Shown here: one piece after another, positions 16,378-24,302 of the stretch | How positions within the stretch are numbered: the first letter of the stretch is position 1 | Layout of the letters: the number at the start of each line of letters is the position of its first letter | NCBI RefSeq assembly: GCF_008704715.1 | Contig: NZ_CP023689.1 | Span: 1,178,001-1,242,000, forward strand | DNA length: 64,000 nt | Direction of reading: 5' to 3' | From: Streptomyces chartreusis | GTDB taxonomy: Bacteria; Actinomycetota; Actinomycetes; Streptomycetales; Streptomycetaceae | The notes under the pieces: model-generated | What the model saw: only the letters and a program-made list of their open reading frames with translations | Database searches by the model: none | Told to the model about the DNA's origin: nothing | Position numbers and translations under genes: made by a program

Positions 16378-16824
16378 GTGAGCACGTACACCGACGAGAA
16401 CGTCCCGGGCCGCAGCGGCCCCACCGCCACGACCGAGGCCGACCCGCGCGCGGTCGGCAAGGTGCGCACGGAGTACTCCCCCGCGCACGACGGCGACCCC
16501 GACCCCGGGGAGATCGTCTGGACCTGGGTCCCCTATGAGGAGAACGACGGCCGGGGCAAGGACCGCCCGGTCCTCGTCGTCGCGCGGGAGCCCGGCGGGA
16601 CCTTCCTCGCCGTGCAGCTCTCCAGCAAGCGGCACGACGGGGATCGTGAGTGGGTGGCGATCGGCAGCGGTCCGTGGGACCGGACGGGCCGCGACTCCTG
16701 GGTGGACGTGGACCGCATCCTGCGGCTGCACGAGCGGGGCATGCGCCGCGAGGCGTGCGCCCTGGACCGGGGGCGCTTCAACCTGGTCCGGAAGCGGCTG
16801 CACGAACGCTACGGCTGGACCTGA
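16378..16824 (+). CDS. PemK/MazF-like toxin-fold protein without visible antitoxin
   Basis: A 148-residue protein. After a 40-residue polar N-terminus comes a PemK/MazF-type fold: GEIVWTWVPYEE, then GKDRPVLVVA, LSSK and DSWVDVDRI. MazF-family proteins are mRNA interferases, but no small antitoxin gene lies upstream or downstream. Solitary PemK-like proteins with this DGDPDPGEIVWTWVPYEE arrangement are widespread in actinobacteria and may not be toxins. Function therefore open. Confidence 0.7.
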   Translation: MSTYTDENVPGRSGPTATTEADPRAVGKVRTEYSPAHDGDPDPGEIVWTWVPYEENDGRGKDRPVLVVAREPGGTFLAVQLSSKRHDGDREWVAIGSGPWDRTGRDSWVDVDRILRLHERGMRREACALDRGRFNLVRKRLHERYGWT

Positions 16825-16835
16825 GCGCCGAAGCA

Positions 16836-16955
16836 CGGTTCACACGTCGGGGGAGTCCCTCGCGAATACCGCCCGCTGTCCTGCGTACGGCCGCGGTTCA
16901 CGCCTCGGGGAAGGCCCTCGCGAAAGCCGCCCGCACCGGGCTGTCCGGCGTGCGG
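16836..16955. repeat. Imperfect direct repeat of the 3' end of the PARG-type gene
   Basis: Copy B (16894-16955) is the last coding part and stop of the PARG-type gene; copy A (16836-16890) repeats it with about four in five bases conserved, including the stop triplet and the stretch CCCTCGCGAA, but lacks about nine bases. In minus-strand translation copy A reads RAVFARDSPDV against RAAFARAFPEA in the gene. This looks like a partial tandem duplication of the gene tail. Confidence 0.6.
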
Positions 16956-17710
16956 TCGAGGATCCCGAACACCACGTGCTCGAAGGCCCCGGCGAACCGC
17001 CCGCCGGGCCCGAGCAGCGCACGGAACGCGCCCGCCACCTGCGCCGGGTCGTTCTGGAACACCCCGCAGCCCCAGGCGCCGAGCACCAGTCGCCGGTACC
17101 GGTGCGCGGCCGTGGTCTCCAGCACGCGCTCGGCCCGTGTCGCCAGCGCCCGCGGCAGCTCGGCCGCGCGCCCGGGTTCCGTACGCCGCACGACGCCCGC
17201 GTTCGGCGCGGCGGCCGTGAGGAAGCCCGCTGTGTACGGCTCGTCCAGCAGGCCGCCGCGGTCGTCGCGGAAGACGGGCACGCCGGGTGAGTGGATGACA
17301 CGGTCCGTGTAGAACGGGTCGCGGTGGGCGCGGTGGTGGTCGTAGAACTCCCGGACCCCGAGCAGGCAGGCGTACAGCGCCGATCCGCGGCACAGGGCTT
17401 CCTCCTGGGCCTGGGCGCCGTTCAGATAGCCGCCGCCGGGATTGCGGGCCGACGCGAAGTTCAGTACGGCCGTGTCGCCGCCGAGCCGGCGGGCCGCCTC
17501 CAGGCTGCTCTCCCCCGTGACCTCGAAGAACGTCTCCCCAGCGGAAATCCGGGGCACCTCCACCGGCTCCGGCCCGTACATCCGGGTGCCCGAGCGGGCC
17601 GCCTCGATCTCCGCCGCGACGGACACCTCTCGGCCGTCCGGCGCGCGGTAGATGCCCGCCGCCACGATCTCTTCCGTCTGCTGCGCGATGCCGCGCAGGC
17701 GCGCGCTCAC
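16898..17710 (-). CDS. Bacterial PARG-type (TIGR02452) ADP-ribose glycohydrolase
   Basis: A 270-residue protein of the TIGR02452/DUF2263 family. It holds the PARG signature GGG-X7-QEE in NPGGGYLNGAQAQEEALC (about residues 100-115), the tandem glutamates being catalytic in poly(ADP-ribose) glycohydrolases, and a macrodomain-like core (TAVLNFASARNPGG ... LVLGAWGCGVFQND). It should remove ADP-ribose from proteins, or terminal ADP-ribose from other molecules. The GTG start at 17710 is chosen by homology; the upstream part of the open frame is non-coding in character. It is divergent from the ergothioneine operon. Its last codons are duplicated just downstream. Confidence 0.85.
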   Translation of the reverse strand: MSARLRGIAQQTEEIVAAGIYRAPDGREVSVAAEIEAARSGTRMYGPEPVEVPRISAGETFFEVTGESSLEAARRLGGDTAVLNFASARNPGGGYLNGAQAQEEALCRGSALYACLLGVREFYDHHRAHRDPFYTDRVIHSPGVPVFRDDRGGLLDEPYTAGFLTAAAPNAGVVRRTEPGRAAELPRALATRAERVLETTAAHRYRRLVLGAWGCGVFQNDPAQVAGAFRALLGPGGRFAGAFEHVVFGILDRTPDSPVRAAFARAFPEA

Positions 17711-18051
17711 GGCGCCACCGCCGGCCGGCTCCGGACGCCGAGCGTCACCGCCGTGCGCCGCACTGTCATACGGCCGCTGCGGCCGCCCTCGATCTCCCCC
17801 GTCGTGCCCACCCCCGCATCCTGAGCGATGCTGGTCATGCGGTGCAACAGAATTCCCGGGCCCCACATCCGACCGGAAGAACGACCGGGAAAGCCCCTGC
17901 TAACACCCGGAGAGCGGAAATTACCGCCCCGGAACGTGCCGGTACGCACCCTTGTGCGAATCGACGCGAGGGTCTTGGGTGGGTCGAGTGTGCCGACCCG
18001 GCCCACAAGATCCGGGCCGGTGGCACTCTGGACTATCAGGAGGATCCCGAC
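17711..18051. other. 341-bp divergent intergenic region, PARG-type gene / egtA
   Basis: Contains the promoters of both genes. A GGAAC element at 17931 resembles the -35 of envelope-stress sigma factors, but no convincing -10 follows at fixed spacing. AGGAGGATCC ends just before the egtA ATG and is its ribosome-binding site. No other structure recognised. Confidence 0.5.
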
Positions 18052-19356
18052 ATGTCCGATTCGGTAAGTGACTGTACGGAGCGGCCCCGCACCGCAGTCA
18101 CCGAAGCCGAGGTGGAGGCCCTGGTCCAGGGCATCTGCTTCAAGACCGGCCCGCCCCGCACCCTCGGGGTCGAAGTGGAATGGCTCGTCCACGAGCTGCG
18201 CAGCCCGCAGCTCCCCGTAACACCCGAACGACTGGAAGCGGCCTACGCCGCACTGCGGACCGTGCCCCTGAGGTCGGCGCTCACCGTCGAGCCCGGCGGC
18301 CAGCTGGAACTGAGCTCGCCGCCCGCCACCTCTCTGATGGAGTGCATCGGTACCGTCTCCGCCGACCTCGACACCGCCCGCGCCGTACTGCGCGAGCACG
18401 ATCTGGATCTGGTCGGCATCGGCAACGACCCCTGGCACTCGCCGCGGCGCTTCCTGCGCCAGCCGCGCTACGACGCCATGGAGACCTGCCTCGACCGCGC
18501 CGGCCCGGCCGGCCGGGCCATGATGTGCACCTCCGCCTCGGTACAGGTGTGTCTGGACGCCGGCTACGAGGAACCCGGCCCGCTCGGGCACGGCCGGCGC
18601 TGGTGGCTTGCGCACCAGCTCGGCGCGGTCCTGGTCGCGGCCTTCGCGAACTCGCCGCTGGCCGGGCGCGAACCCACCGGCTGGCTCTCCACCCGCCAGC
18701 TGCTGTGGATGGAGATAGGCCCGGACCGCGCGGGCGCTCCCCCGCTGAACGGCGATCCACGGGCCGCCTGGGCCCGGCACGTCGTGGACGCGCCGGTGAT
18801 GTGCGTACGGCAGGACGGCGGCGCGTGGGACGTCCCCGAGGGCCTGTCGTTCAGGGAGTGGACCAGATCGGGGGCGCCCAGGCCGCCGACGCAGGAGGAT
18901 CTGGACTACCACCTCACCACGCTGTTCCCGCCGGTGAGACCGCGCGGCCATCTGGAGCTGCGCATGATCGACGCGCAGCCCGGCGAGGACGGCTGGATCG
19001 TGCCGCTCGCCGTGACGACCGCGCTCTTCGACGACCCGGAGGCCGCCGAGACCGCCTACCGGGCCGTGAAGCCACTGGCCGAGCGCGCCCTGTCGCAGCC
19101 GGCGCCGCACAATCCGCTGTGGCTCGACGCGGCCCGCTCGGGCCTCGCCGATCCCGAGCTGCGGGAGGTGGCGGACGTCTGTTTCGCGGCGGCACTGGAG
19201 GCCCTGCCCCGGCTGGGCGCCACGACCGCCGTCACGGACGCGGTGGCGGCGTACCGGGACCGCTATGTCGCGCGGGGCCGCTGCCCCGCCGACGACCTGC
19301 TGGACGAGCTCTACGGCACGGACCGCACTCTGCATGGGAAGGACATCCGCACATGA
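18052..19356 (+). CDS. egtA: EgtA, glutamate-cysteine ligase of ergothioneine synthesis
   Basis: A 434-residue ATP-dependent ligase that joins glutamate and cysteine to give gamma-glutamylcysteine, the sulfur donor for EgtB. Glutamate-cysteine ligase features are visible: GVEVEWLVHE near residue 43, the stretch VEPGGQLELSSPPA (about 79-92), MMCTSASVQVCLD (about 158-170) and HLELRMIDAQP (about 300-310). ATG 18052 has AGGAGGA nine bases upstream; the long open frame before it is spurious. First gene of egtABCD; its stop overlaps the egtB start (ATGA). Acts in the cytoplasm. Confidence 0.95.
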   Translation: MSDSVSDCTERPRTAVTEAEVEALVQGICFKTGPPRTLGVEVEWLVHELRSPQLPVTPERLEAAYAALRTVPLRSALTVEPGGQLELSSPPATSLMECIGTVSADLDTARAVLREHDLDLVGIGNDPWHSPRRFLRQPRYDAMETCLDRAGPAGRAMMCTSASVQVCLDAGYEEPGPLGHGRRWWLAHQLGAVLVAAFANSPLAGREPTGWLSTRQLLWMEIGPDRAGAPPLNGDPRAAWARHVVDAPVMCVRQDGGAWDVPEGLSFREWTRSGAPRPPTQEDLDYHLTTLFPPVRPRGHLELRMIDAQPGEDGWIVPLAVTTALFDDPEAAETAYRAVKPLAERALSQPAPHNPLWLDAARSGLADPELREVADVCFAAALEALPRLGATTAVTDAVAAYRDRYVARGRCPADDLLDELYGTDRTLHGKDIRT

Positions 19357-20672
19357 CCGACCCCGCTTTCGACGCCGACACTCTCCGCGAGCGGGCGCTG
19401 ACCACCCTGACCACCGCCCGTGCCCGCACGACCCTGCTCACCTCCTGCGTGGAGGAGCCCGACCTCACCGCGCAGCACTCGCCGCTGATGTCGCCGCTGG
19501 TGTGGGACCTCGCCCACATCGGCAACCAGGAGGAGATGTGGCTCCTGCGGGCGGTCGGAGGGCGGGAGGCGATGCGGCCCGAGATCGACGGCCTCTACGA
19601 CGCCTTCGAGCACCCCCGCGCCGAACGCCCCTCGCTGCCGCTGCTGCCGCCCGCCGAGGCCCGGCACTACGCCTCCGAGGTGCGCGGCCGGGTGCTGGAC
19701 ATCCTGGAGAGCACCGCGTTCCACGGGACGCGGCTCACCGAGGCGGGCTTCGCCTTCGGGATGATCGCGCAGCACGAGCAGCAGCACGACGAGACGATGC
19801 TGATCACGCATCAGCTCCGCAAGGGCCCGCAGGCCCTGACCGCCCCGGACCCGGACCCGGTGCCCCTGTTCACGGGGCCGTCCGAAGTCCTGGTCCCCGG
19901 CGGCCCGTTCATCATGGGCACGTCGACCGAGCCATGGGCGCTGGACAACGAACGCCCGGCGCACCGGCGGGAGGTGCCGGCGTTCTACATGGACACCACG
20001 CCGGTGACGAACGCCGCGTTCCAGGCGTTCATCGCGGACGGCGGCTACGACACCGAACGCTGGTGGACGCCGGAGGGCTGGGCGCACATCCGGCAGCACT
20101 CGATCCACGCCCCGCTCTACTGGCACCGGGACGGCAAGCAGTGGCTGCGGCGCCGCTTCGGCGTCACCGAGGTCGTCCCGCCCGACGAGCCCGTACTGCA
20201 CGTGTGCTGGTACGAGGCCGACGCCTACGCCCGCTGGGCCGGGCGCCGGCTGCCCACCGAGGCCGAGTGGGAGAAGGCGGCCCGGCACGACCCGGCCGGC
20301 AACCGCTCGACGCGCTACCCGTGGGGCGACGCCGACCCGGCGCCGGAGCACGCCAACCTCGGCCAGCGCCATCTGCGGCCCGCACCCGCCGGGAGCTACC
20401 CGGAGGGCGAATCCCCGCTCGGCATACGTCAGTTGATAGGTGACGTGTGGGAGTGGACGGCGAGCGACTTCCTGCCGTACCCGGGTTTCCAGGCGTTCCC
20501 GTACAAGGAGTACTCGGAGGTGTTCTTCGGGCCCGAGCACAAGGTGCTGCGCGGCGGCGCGTTCGCGGTGGACCCGGTCGCCTGCCGGGGCACCTTCCGC
20601 AACTGGGACTACCCGATCCGGCGCCAGATCTTCTCCGGATTCCGTACGGCCCGCTCCGCCGGGGACGCCTGA
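19353..20672 (+). CDS. egtB: EgtB, iron-dependent hercynine sulfoxide synthase
   Basis: A 439-residue non-haem iron enzyme that forms the C-S bond between hercynine and gamma-glutamylcysteine with O2. The N-terminal DinB-like domain supplies the three iron-binding histidines, His55 in DLAHIGN and His141/His145 in HEQQH. The C-terminal half is an FGE-sulfatase fold (VLVPGGPFIMGTS ... RRLPTEAEWEKAARH ... GDVWEWTASDF ... VLRGGAF). Length and motifs are complete. It overlaps egtA by ATGA and egtC by TGATG, so translation is coupled. Confidence 0.96.
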   Translation: MTDPAFDADTLRERALTTLTTARARTTLLTSCVEEPDLTAQHSPLMSPLVWDLAHIGNQEEMWLLRAVGGREAMRPEIDGLYDAFEHPRAERPSLPLLPPAEARHYASEVRGRVLDILESTAFHGTRLTEAGFAFGMIAQHEQQHDETMLITHQLRKGPQALTAPDPDPVPLFTGPSEVLVPGGPFIMGTSTEPWALDNERPAHRREVPAFYMDTTPVTNAAFQAFIADGGYDTERWWTPEGWAHIRQHSIHAPLYWHRDGKQWLRRRFGVTEVVPPDEPVLHVCWYEADAYARWAGRRLPTEAEWEKAARHDPAGNRSTRYPWGDADPAPEHANLGQRHLRPAPAGSYPEGESPLGIRQLIGDVWEWTASDFLPYPGFQAFPYKEYSEVFFGPEHKVLRGGAFAVDPVACRGTFRNWDYPIRRQIFSGFRTARSAGDA

Positions 20673-21463
20673 TGTGCCGTCATCTCGCGTACCTCGGCCC
20701 CGAGGAGCCGCTCGGCCGGCTCCTCGTGGAGCCGCCGCACAGCCTGTACCGCCAGTCGTGGGCACCGCGGCGACAGCGGTACGGGACGGTCAACGCCGAT
20801 GGTTTCGGGGTCGGTTGGTACGCCGACGGGGATCCGGCGCCGGCCCGCTACCGCCGGGCAGGGCCCATCTGGGCGGACCTGTCCTTCGCCGATCTCGCCC
20901 GGGTCGTGCGCAGCGGCGCGCTGCTCGCCGCCGTACGGGACGCGACGGTGGCGGGAGCCGACGGGGAGGCCGCGGCGGCGCCGTTCGCCGCGGGCCCCTG
21001 GCTGTTCAGCCACAACGGCGCGGTGAAGGGCTGGCCGGGCTCGATGGCCCCGCTCGTACCCGGCGTGCCGCCCGTGGAACTGCTGTCGATGGAGGCCCGC
21101 AACGACTCCGCGTTCGTGTGGGCGCTGATCCTCGCACGGCTGCGCGGCGGCGACGAGGCGGGGCAGGCGCTGGCCGACACGGTCGTGGAGGTCGCCGAGG
21201 CGGCCCCCGGCTCCCGGCTCAACCTGCTGCTCACCGACGGCGAGAGCATCGCCGCGACCGCCTGGGGCGACACGCTCTGGTATCTGACCCGGCCCGGCGG
21301 CGGCACCGTCGTGGCCTCCGAGCCGTACGACGACGATCCGCACTGGCGGGAGGTCCCCGACCGCACCCTGCTCGCGGCGAGCCGCACCGACGTACTGCTC
21401 ACCCCGCTCAAGGACCCCAGCGACACCCTGGTACCCGCACCACCGAAGGAGCCCCGCACGTGA
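20672..21463 (+). CDS. egtC: EgtC, class II glutamine amidotransferase-type amidohydrolase
   Basis: A 263-residue N-terminal-nucleophile hydrolase that removes glutamate from gamma-glutamyl-hercynylcysteine sulfoxide. Cys2 (MCRHLAYLG) becomes the nucleophile after Met removal. The class II motifs NADGFGVGWY and FSHNGAVKGW follow. The start shares bases with the egtB stop (TGATG), and the end overlaps egtD (GTGA). No truncation. Confidence 0.95.
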   Translation: MCRHLAYLGPEEPLGRLLVEPPHSLYRQSWAPRRQRYGTVNADGFGVGWYADGDPAPARYRRAGPIWADLSFADLARVVRSGALLAAVRDATVAGADGEAAAAPFAAGPWLFSHNGAVKGWPGSMAPLVPGVPPVELLSMEARNDSAFVWALILARLRGGDEAGQALADTVVEVAEAAPGSRLNLLLTDGESIAATAWGDTLWYLTRPGGGTVVASEPYDDDPHWREVPDRTLLAASRTDVLLTPLKDPSDTLVPAPPKEPRT

Positions 21464-22422
21464 GTCCGTTCCTTCTCACCCGCAACCTGCCCGAGGACGC
21501 CACCGACGCCGCACTGCGCGCCGACGTCCTCAAGGGCCTGACCGGCACACCGAAGACGCTGCCGCCGAAGTGGTTCTACGACGCTCAGGGCAGCGAACTC
21601 TTCGAGAAGATCACCGAGTTGCCCGAGTACTACCCCACGCGAGCCGAACGCGAGATCCTCGTCGACCGGGCCGGCGAGATCGCCGCGGCCACCGGCGCCC
21701 GCACCCTGGTCGAACTGGGCTCCGGCTCGTCCGAGAAGACGCGGTTCCTCCTCGAGGCGCTCACCGGGCTGCACACCTACGTTCCCGTCGACGTCAGCGA
21801 GAGCGCGCTCACCCAGGCGGGGCAGGCCCTGGTCGAGGAGCGGCCGGGGCTGGACGTCCATGCCCTGATCGCCGACTTCACCGGCGGAATGGCCCTGCCG
21901 GACACGCCGGGGCCGCGGCTGGTGGCGTTCCTCGGCGGCACGATCGGCAATCTGCTGCCGGCCGAGCGCGCCGGGTTCCTCGCCTCCGTCCGCGCCCTGC
22001 TCTCCCCCGGTGACGCGCTGCTGCTCGGCACGGACCTGGTCAAGGACGAGCAGGTACTCGTCGAGGCGTACGACGACGCCGCCGGTGTGACGGCCGCGTT
22101 CAACAAGAACGTCCTGACCGTGATCGACCGCGAGTTGGGCGCCGACTTCGACCCGGGTGCCTTCGAGCACGTCGCGGTCTGGGACCGGGACAACGAGTGG
22201 ATCGAGATGCGGCTGCGCTCCCGTACGGCGCAGACCGTGAAGGTGCCCGCGCTGGACCTCGCCGTGCACTTCGCCGCCGGTGAGGAGATGCGCACCGAGG
22301 TGTCGGCGAAGTTCCGCAGGGACGGTGTCCGCGCGGAACTGTCGGCGGCCGGACTGGAGCTGGCGCACTGGTGGACGGACGGTCAGGGCAGGTTCGCCCT
22401 GTCACTGAGCGTGGCGCGGTGA
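21460..22422 (+). CDS. egtD: EgtD, histidine N-alpha-methyltransferase
   Basis: A 320-residue SAM-dependent enzyme that trimethylates histidine to hercynine, the committed step. The SAM loop is ELGSGSSEKT (about 85-94), followed by YVPVDVSESAL and LGGTIGNLLPAE. The C-terminal AVWDRDNEWIEMRLRS fits the family's substrate part. GTG start inside the egtC stop region, with GAAGGAG upstream. The last pathway gene, the PLP lyase egtE, is not in this operon. Confidence 0.95.
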   Translation: MSPFLLTRNLPEDATDAALRADVLKGLTGTPKTLPPKWFYDAQGSELFEKITELPEYYPTRAEREILVDRAGEIAAATGARTLVELGSGSSEKTRFLLEALTGLHTYVPVDVSESALTQAGQALVEERPGLDVHALIADFTGGMALPDTPGPRLVAFLGGTIGNLLPAERAGFLASVRALLSPGDALLLGTDLVKDEQVLVEAYDDAAGVTAAFNKNVLTVIDRELGADFDPGAFEHVAVWDRDNEWIEMRLRSRTAQTVKVPALDLAVHFAAGEEMRTEVSAKFRRDGVRAELSAAGLELAHWWTDGQGRFALSLSVAR

Positions 22423-22488
22423 CGGACGGCTCGCGCGTTGCCCCTCCTTGGGGCACCGTGGAGTGACGCGTGTGAGAGGAGCACCCAC

Positions 22489-22704
22489 ATGTCGAACCAC
22501 ACCTACCGGGTCACCGATATCGTCGGCACCTCGCCCGAGGGCGTGGACCAGGCCATCCGCAACGGTATCGACCGCGCCTCGCAGACCCTGCGCAACCTGG
22601 ACTGGTTCGAGGTGACCGAGGTGCGCGGCCAGCTCGAAGAGGGGCAGATCGCGCACTGGCAGGTGACCATGAAGGTCGGCTTCCGCCTGGACGAAGCCGG
22701 GTAG
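22489..22704 (+). CDS. Dodecin family flavin-storage protein
   Basis: A 71-residue dodecin. The flavin-stacking Trp is in NLDWFEVTEVRG (about residue 39), and the helix VDQAIRNGIDRASQTL and the strand AHWQVTMKVGFRLDE fit the family. Dodecins form 12-mers that bind riboflavin or FMN. ATG 22489 preceded by GAGAGGAG. Stands 66 bp after egtD, probably its own unit. Confidence 0.93.
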   Translation: MSNHTYRVTDIVGTSPEGVDQAIRNGIDRASQTLRNLDWFEVTEVRGQLEEGQIAHWQVTMKVGFRLDEAG

Positions 22705-22734
22705 CACGCCGGGTACGCCCCCGGTCCCGGGTCC

Positions 22735-23235
22735 TCAGGTCCGCCCCTCCCGCTCCTGCGCCGACTCCAGCGCCGCGGAAGGGGCGGTCCAACGCGCCCG
22801 TACGACGGTGAAGCCGGCCCGTTCGGCGTCCTCGCACACGAGCTCGTCGTCGTCCACCAGCACCCGGATCTCACGGGTGCGGGCGAGACGGTTCAGGATC
22901 TCCAGCTTGGTGCGCCGGGCGGGCCTGCGGTCGTCGTTGCGCCGCATGTACACCCGCCCTTCCGGCAGCCCGTGCGCCGCGAGCCAGTCGAGCGTGTCGC
23001 GCCGGCAGCGCTCGGGGCGCCCGGTCAGGTAGACGACCTCGCACTCCTCACCGCTGGCCCGCGCCATGGCGACCCCTTCCTCGATGGGCGGGTCCTGCGG
23101 GGCGGCCGCGAAGAACGCGTCCCAGTCACGGGGCCTGCGCTCCAGGAAGCGCTGCCGGTGCGCCGTGTCGGCGAGCGTGTTGTCGAGGTCGAACACGGCG
23201 AGCGGGGGCTTGTTGCTGTCGGTCACACCGCTCAC
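22735..23235 (-). CDS. HAD-superfamily phosphatase (polynucleotide-kinase phosphatase-like)
   Basis: A 166-residue HAD hydrolase. Motif I FDLDNTLADT near residue 15 (catalytic Asp), motif II with TGRPE (about 70), motif III Lys near TKLEIL, and motif IV LVDDDE are all visible. The short cap and the sequence order match the 3'-phosphatase-like HAD proteins of actinobacteria. The substrate is not known. GTG start at 23235; GTG 23226 is possible. Confidence 0.82.
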   Translation of the reverse strand: MSGVTDSNKPPLAVFDLDNTLADTAHRQRFLERRPRDWDAFFAAAPQDPPIEEGVAMARASGEECEVVYLTGRPERCRRDTLDWLAAHGLPEGRVYMRRNDDRRPARRTKLEILNRLARTREIRVLVDDDELVCEDAERAGFTVVRARWTAPSAALESAQEREGRT

Positions 23236-23259
23236 CCTAAGAGATCGCCGCGCCAGGCA

Positions 23260-23643
23260 TCAGATCGCGCAGCCGTTCGAGCCGGGTACGCCGTCGATCC
23301 AGTTGCTGCTGTTCTCGATGTAGTAGCTGGACATGATCCCGTACTTGTCCCAGCCGCGCGGCGAGACCATCACCCAGTACGGGTTGCCGCCGACCGACTG
23401 GCCCGGGATCTGGCAGTAGACGAACACCTCGTCCCAGGAGTTGATCTGGCCGACGATCGAGGGGCAGTTCGCGGTGCTCGGCGAGGTGGCGCAGTTGCCC
23501 TCGGTCATGTCGCGGATGTTGACCCCGTCCGCCCACACGCCGTACCAGCCACGGCCGTGGCCCGCGGCCGAGGCGCTCTGGGAGGTGGTGAACACGAGGG
23601 CGAGTGCCCCGGCAGCGGCGAGTGCCGCAGTCCACTTGCGCAT
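23260..23643 (-). CDS. Small secreted protein, SH3-like
   Basis: A 127-residue exported protein with a Sec signal (MRKWTAALAAAGALALVF, cleavage near SASA-AGHG). The mature part has GVWADGVNIRDMTEGNCATSP, a pattern like bacterial SH3-type domains, four Cys residues and many Trp/Tyr. Ribosome-binding site AAGGGG. A bacterial SH3 role such as binding cell wall would be a guess. Divergent from another small secreted gene across a perfect palindrome. Confidence 0.72.
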   Translation of the reverse strand: MRKWTAALAAAGALALVFTTSQSASAAGHGRGWYGVWADGVNIRDMTEGNCATSPSTANCPSIVGQINSWDEVFVYCQIPGQSVGGNPYWVMVSPRGWDKYGIMSSYYIENSSNWIDGVPGSNGCAI

Positions 23644-23723
23644 GAGGTCCCCTTCGACGGCGTGGCGGATCGGCTCGCGGGAGTTCCCGCGGTCGTCGCC
23701 CCGCACATTAGGCAGGCCGGAGC

Positions 23724-23759
23724 GGCCCCGGTCCCTGACATCTGTCAGGGACCGGGGCC
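23724..23759. repeat. Perfect 36-bp palindrome (17-bp arms)
   Basis: Left arm GGCCCCGGTCCCTGACA (23724-23740), two-base centre TC, right arm its exact reverse complement (23743-23759). It lies in the divergent region between two small secreted-protein genes, 80 and 60 bp from their starts. The inner TGACATCTGTCA is a typical dimer operator size; the long outer GC stem could also act as a bidirectional hairpin. Confidence 0.8.
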
Positions 23760-23819
23760 TCGTACGAGCCGCGATGCTTGGCCACTCACCAGCCACCAGT
23801 GACTGAGACGGAGGAAACC

Positions 23820-24203
23820 TTGAAGGCACGGTTTCGCAAGAGGGCCGGCATGGGCGCGGCGGCACTTCTGATGACGGTGGGCACGGCGGTGGCCTCGGCA
23901 CCCCCGGCGTCGGCCGACGTGTCGGACTGCCCCAGGGAGTACGTCTGCGTGTGGGACAACGACGTGGCGTGGGGCCAGCCGAGGTGGAAGTCGACGGGGA
24001 ACCTGTACAACCTGTACTCCGAGCACGGCATGGTCATCGTCAACAACGGCGTGCACTTCCCGGGCGCCGACCACATCCGGTTCAACGTCACCTCCGGCGG
24101 CCAGAACCTCCAGGGCTGCCTGCACTACCCGAACGACCCCAACCGCGACTCCTTCATCGGCGCGGTCACCCTGAACAGCGCGGTGTGGGGCCCCGAGTGC
24201 TGA
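23820..24203 (+). CDS. Small secreted protein, peptidase-inhibitor I36-like
   Basis: A 127-residue exported protein: basic start, hydrophobic signal (AALLMTVGTAVASA), cleavage near ASADVSD. The mature part starts CPREYVCVWDNDVAWG and has four cysteines, as in peptidase inhibitor family I36/beta-gamma-crystallin-like proteins. TTG start, chosen because GGAGG stands five to six bases upstream; no ATG fits. Function as protease inhibitor is inferred only. Confidence 0.72.
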   Translation: MKARFRKRAGMGAAALLMTVGTAVASAPPASADVSDCPREYVCVWDNDVAWGQPRWKSTGNLYNLYSEHGMVIVNNGVHFPGADHIRFNVTSGGQNLQGCLHYPNDPNRDSFIGAVTLNSAVWGPEC

Positions 24204-24302
24204 GCTGATCGCGGCGCGGCCGGGGGACGGGGGACTGAGCGGCGTTCACAGCTTCGGCGTACGCCGCTCAGGGCCGTACTCGACCGACCGGGCCGGCCGC
24301 TC

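Noticed and set aside
17931..17960. SigE/SigR-type promoter before egtA
   Set aside because: GGAAC is present, but no matching -10 at fixed spacing.
22439..22455. Small hairpin TGCCCC/GGGGCA after egtD
   Set aside because: Only six base pairs and no T-run; too weak to call a terminator.
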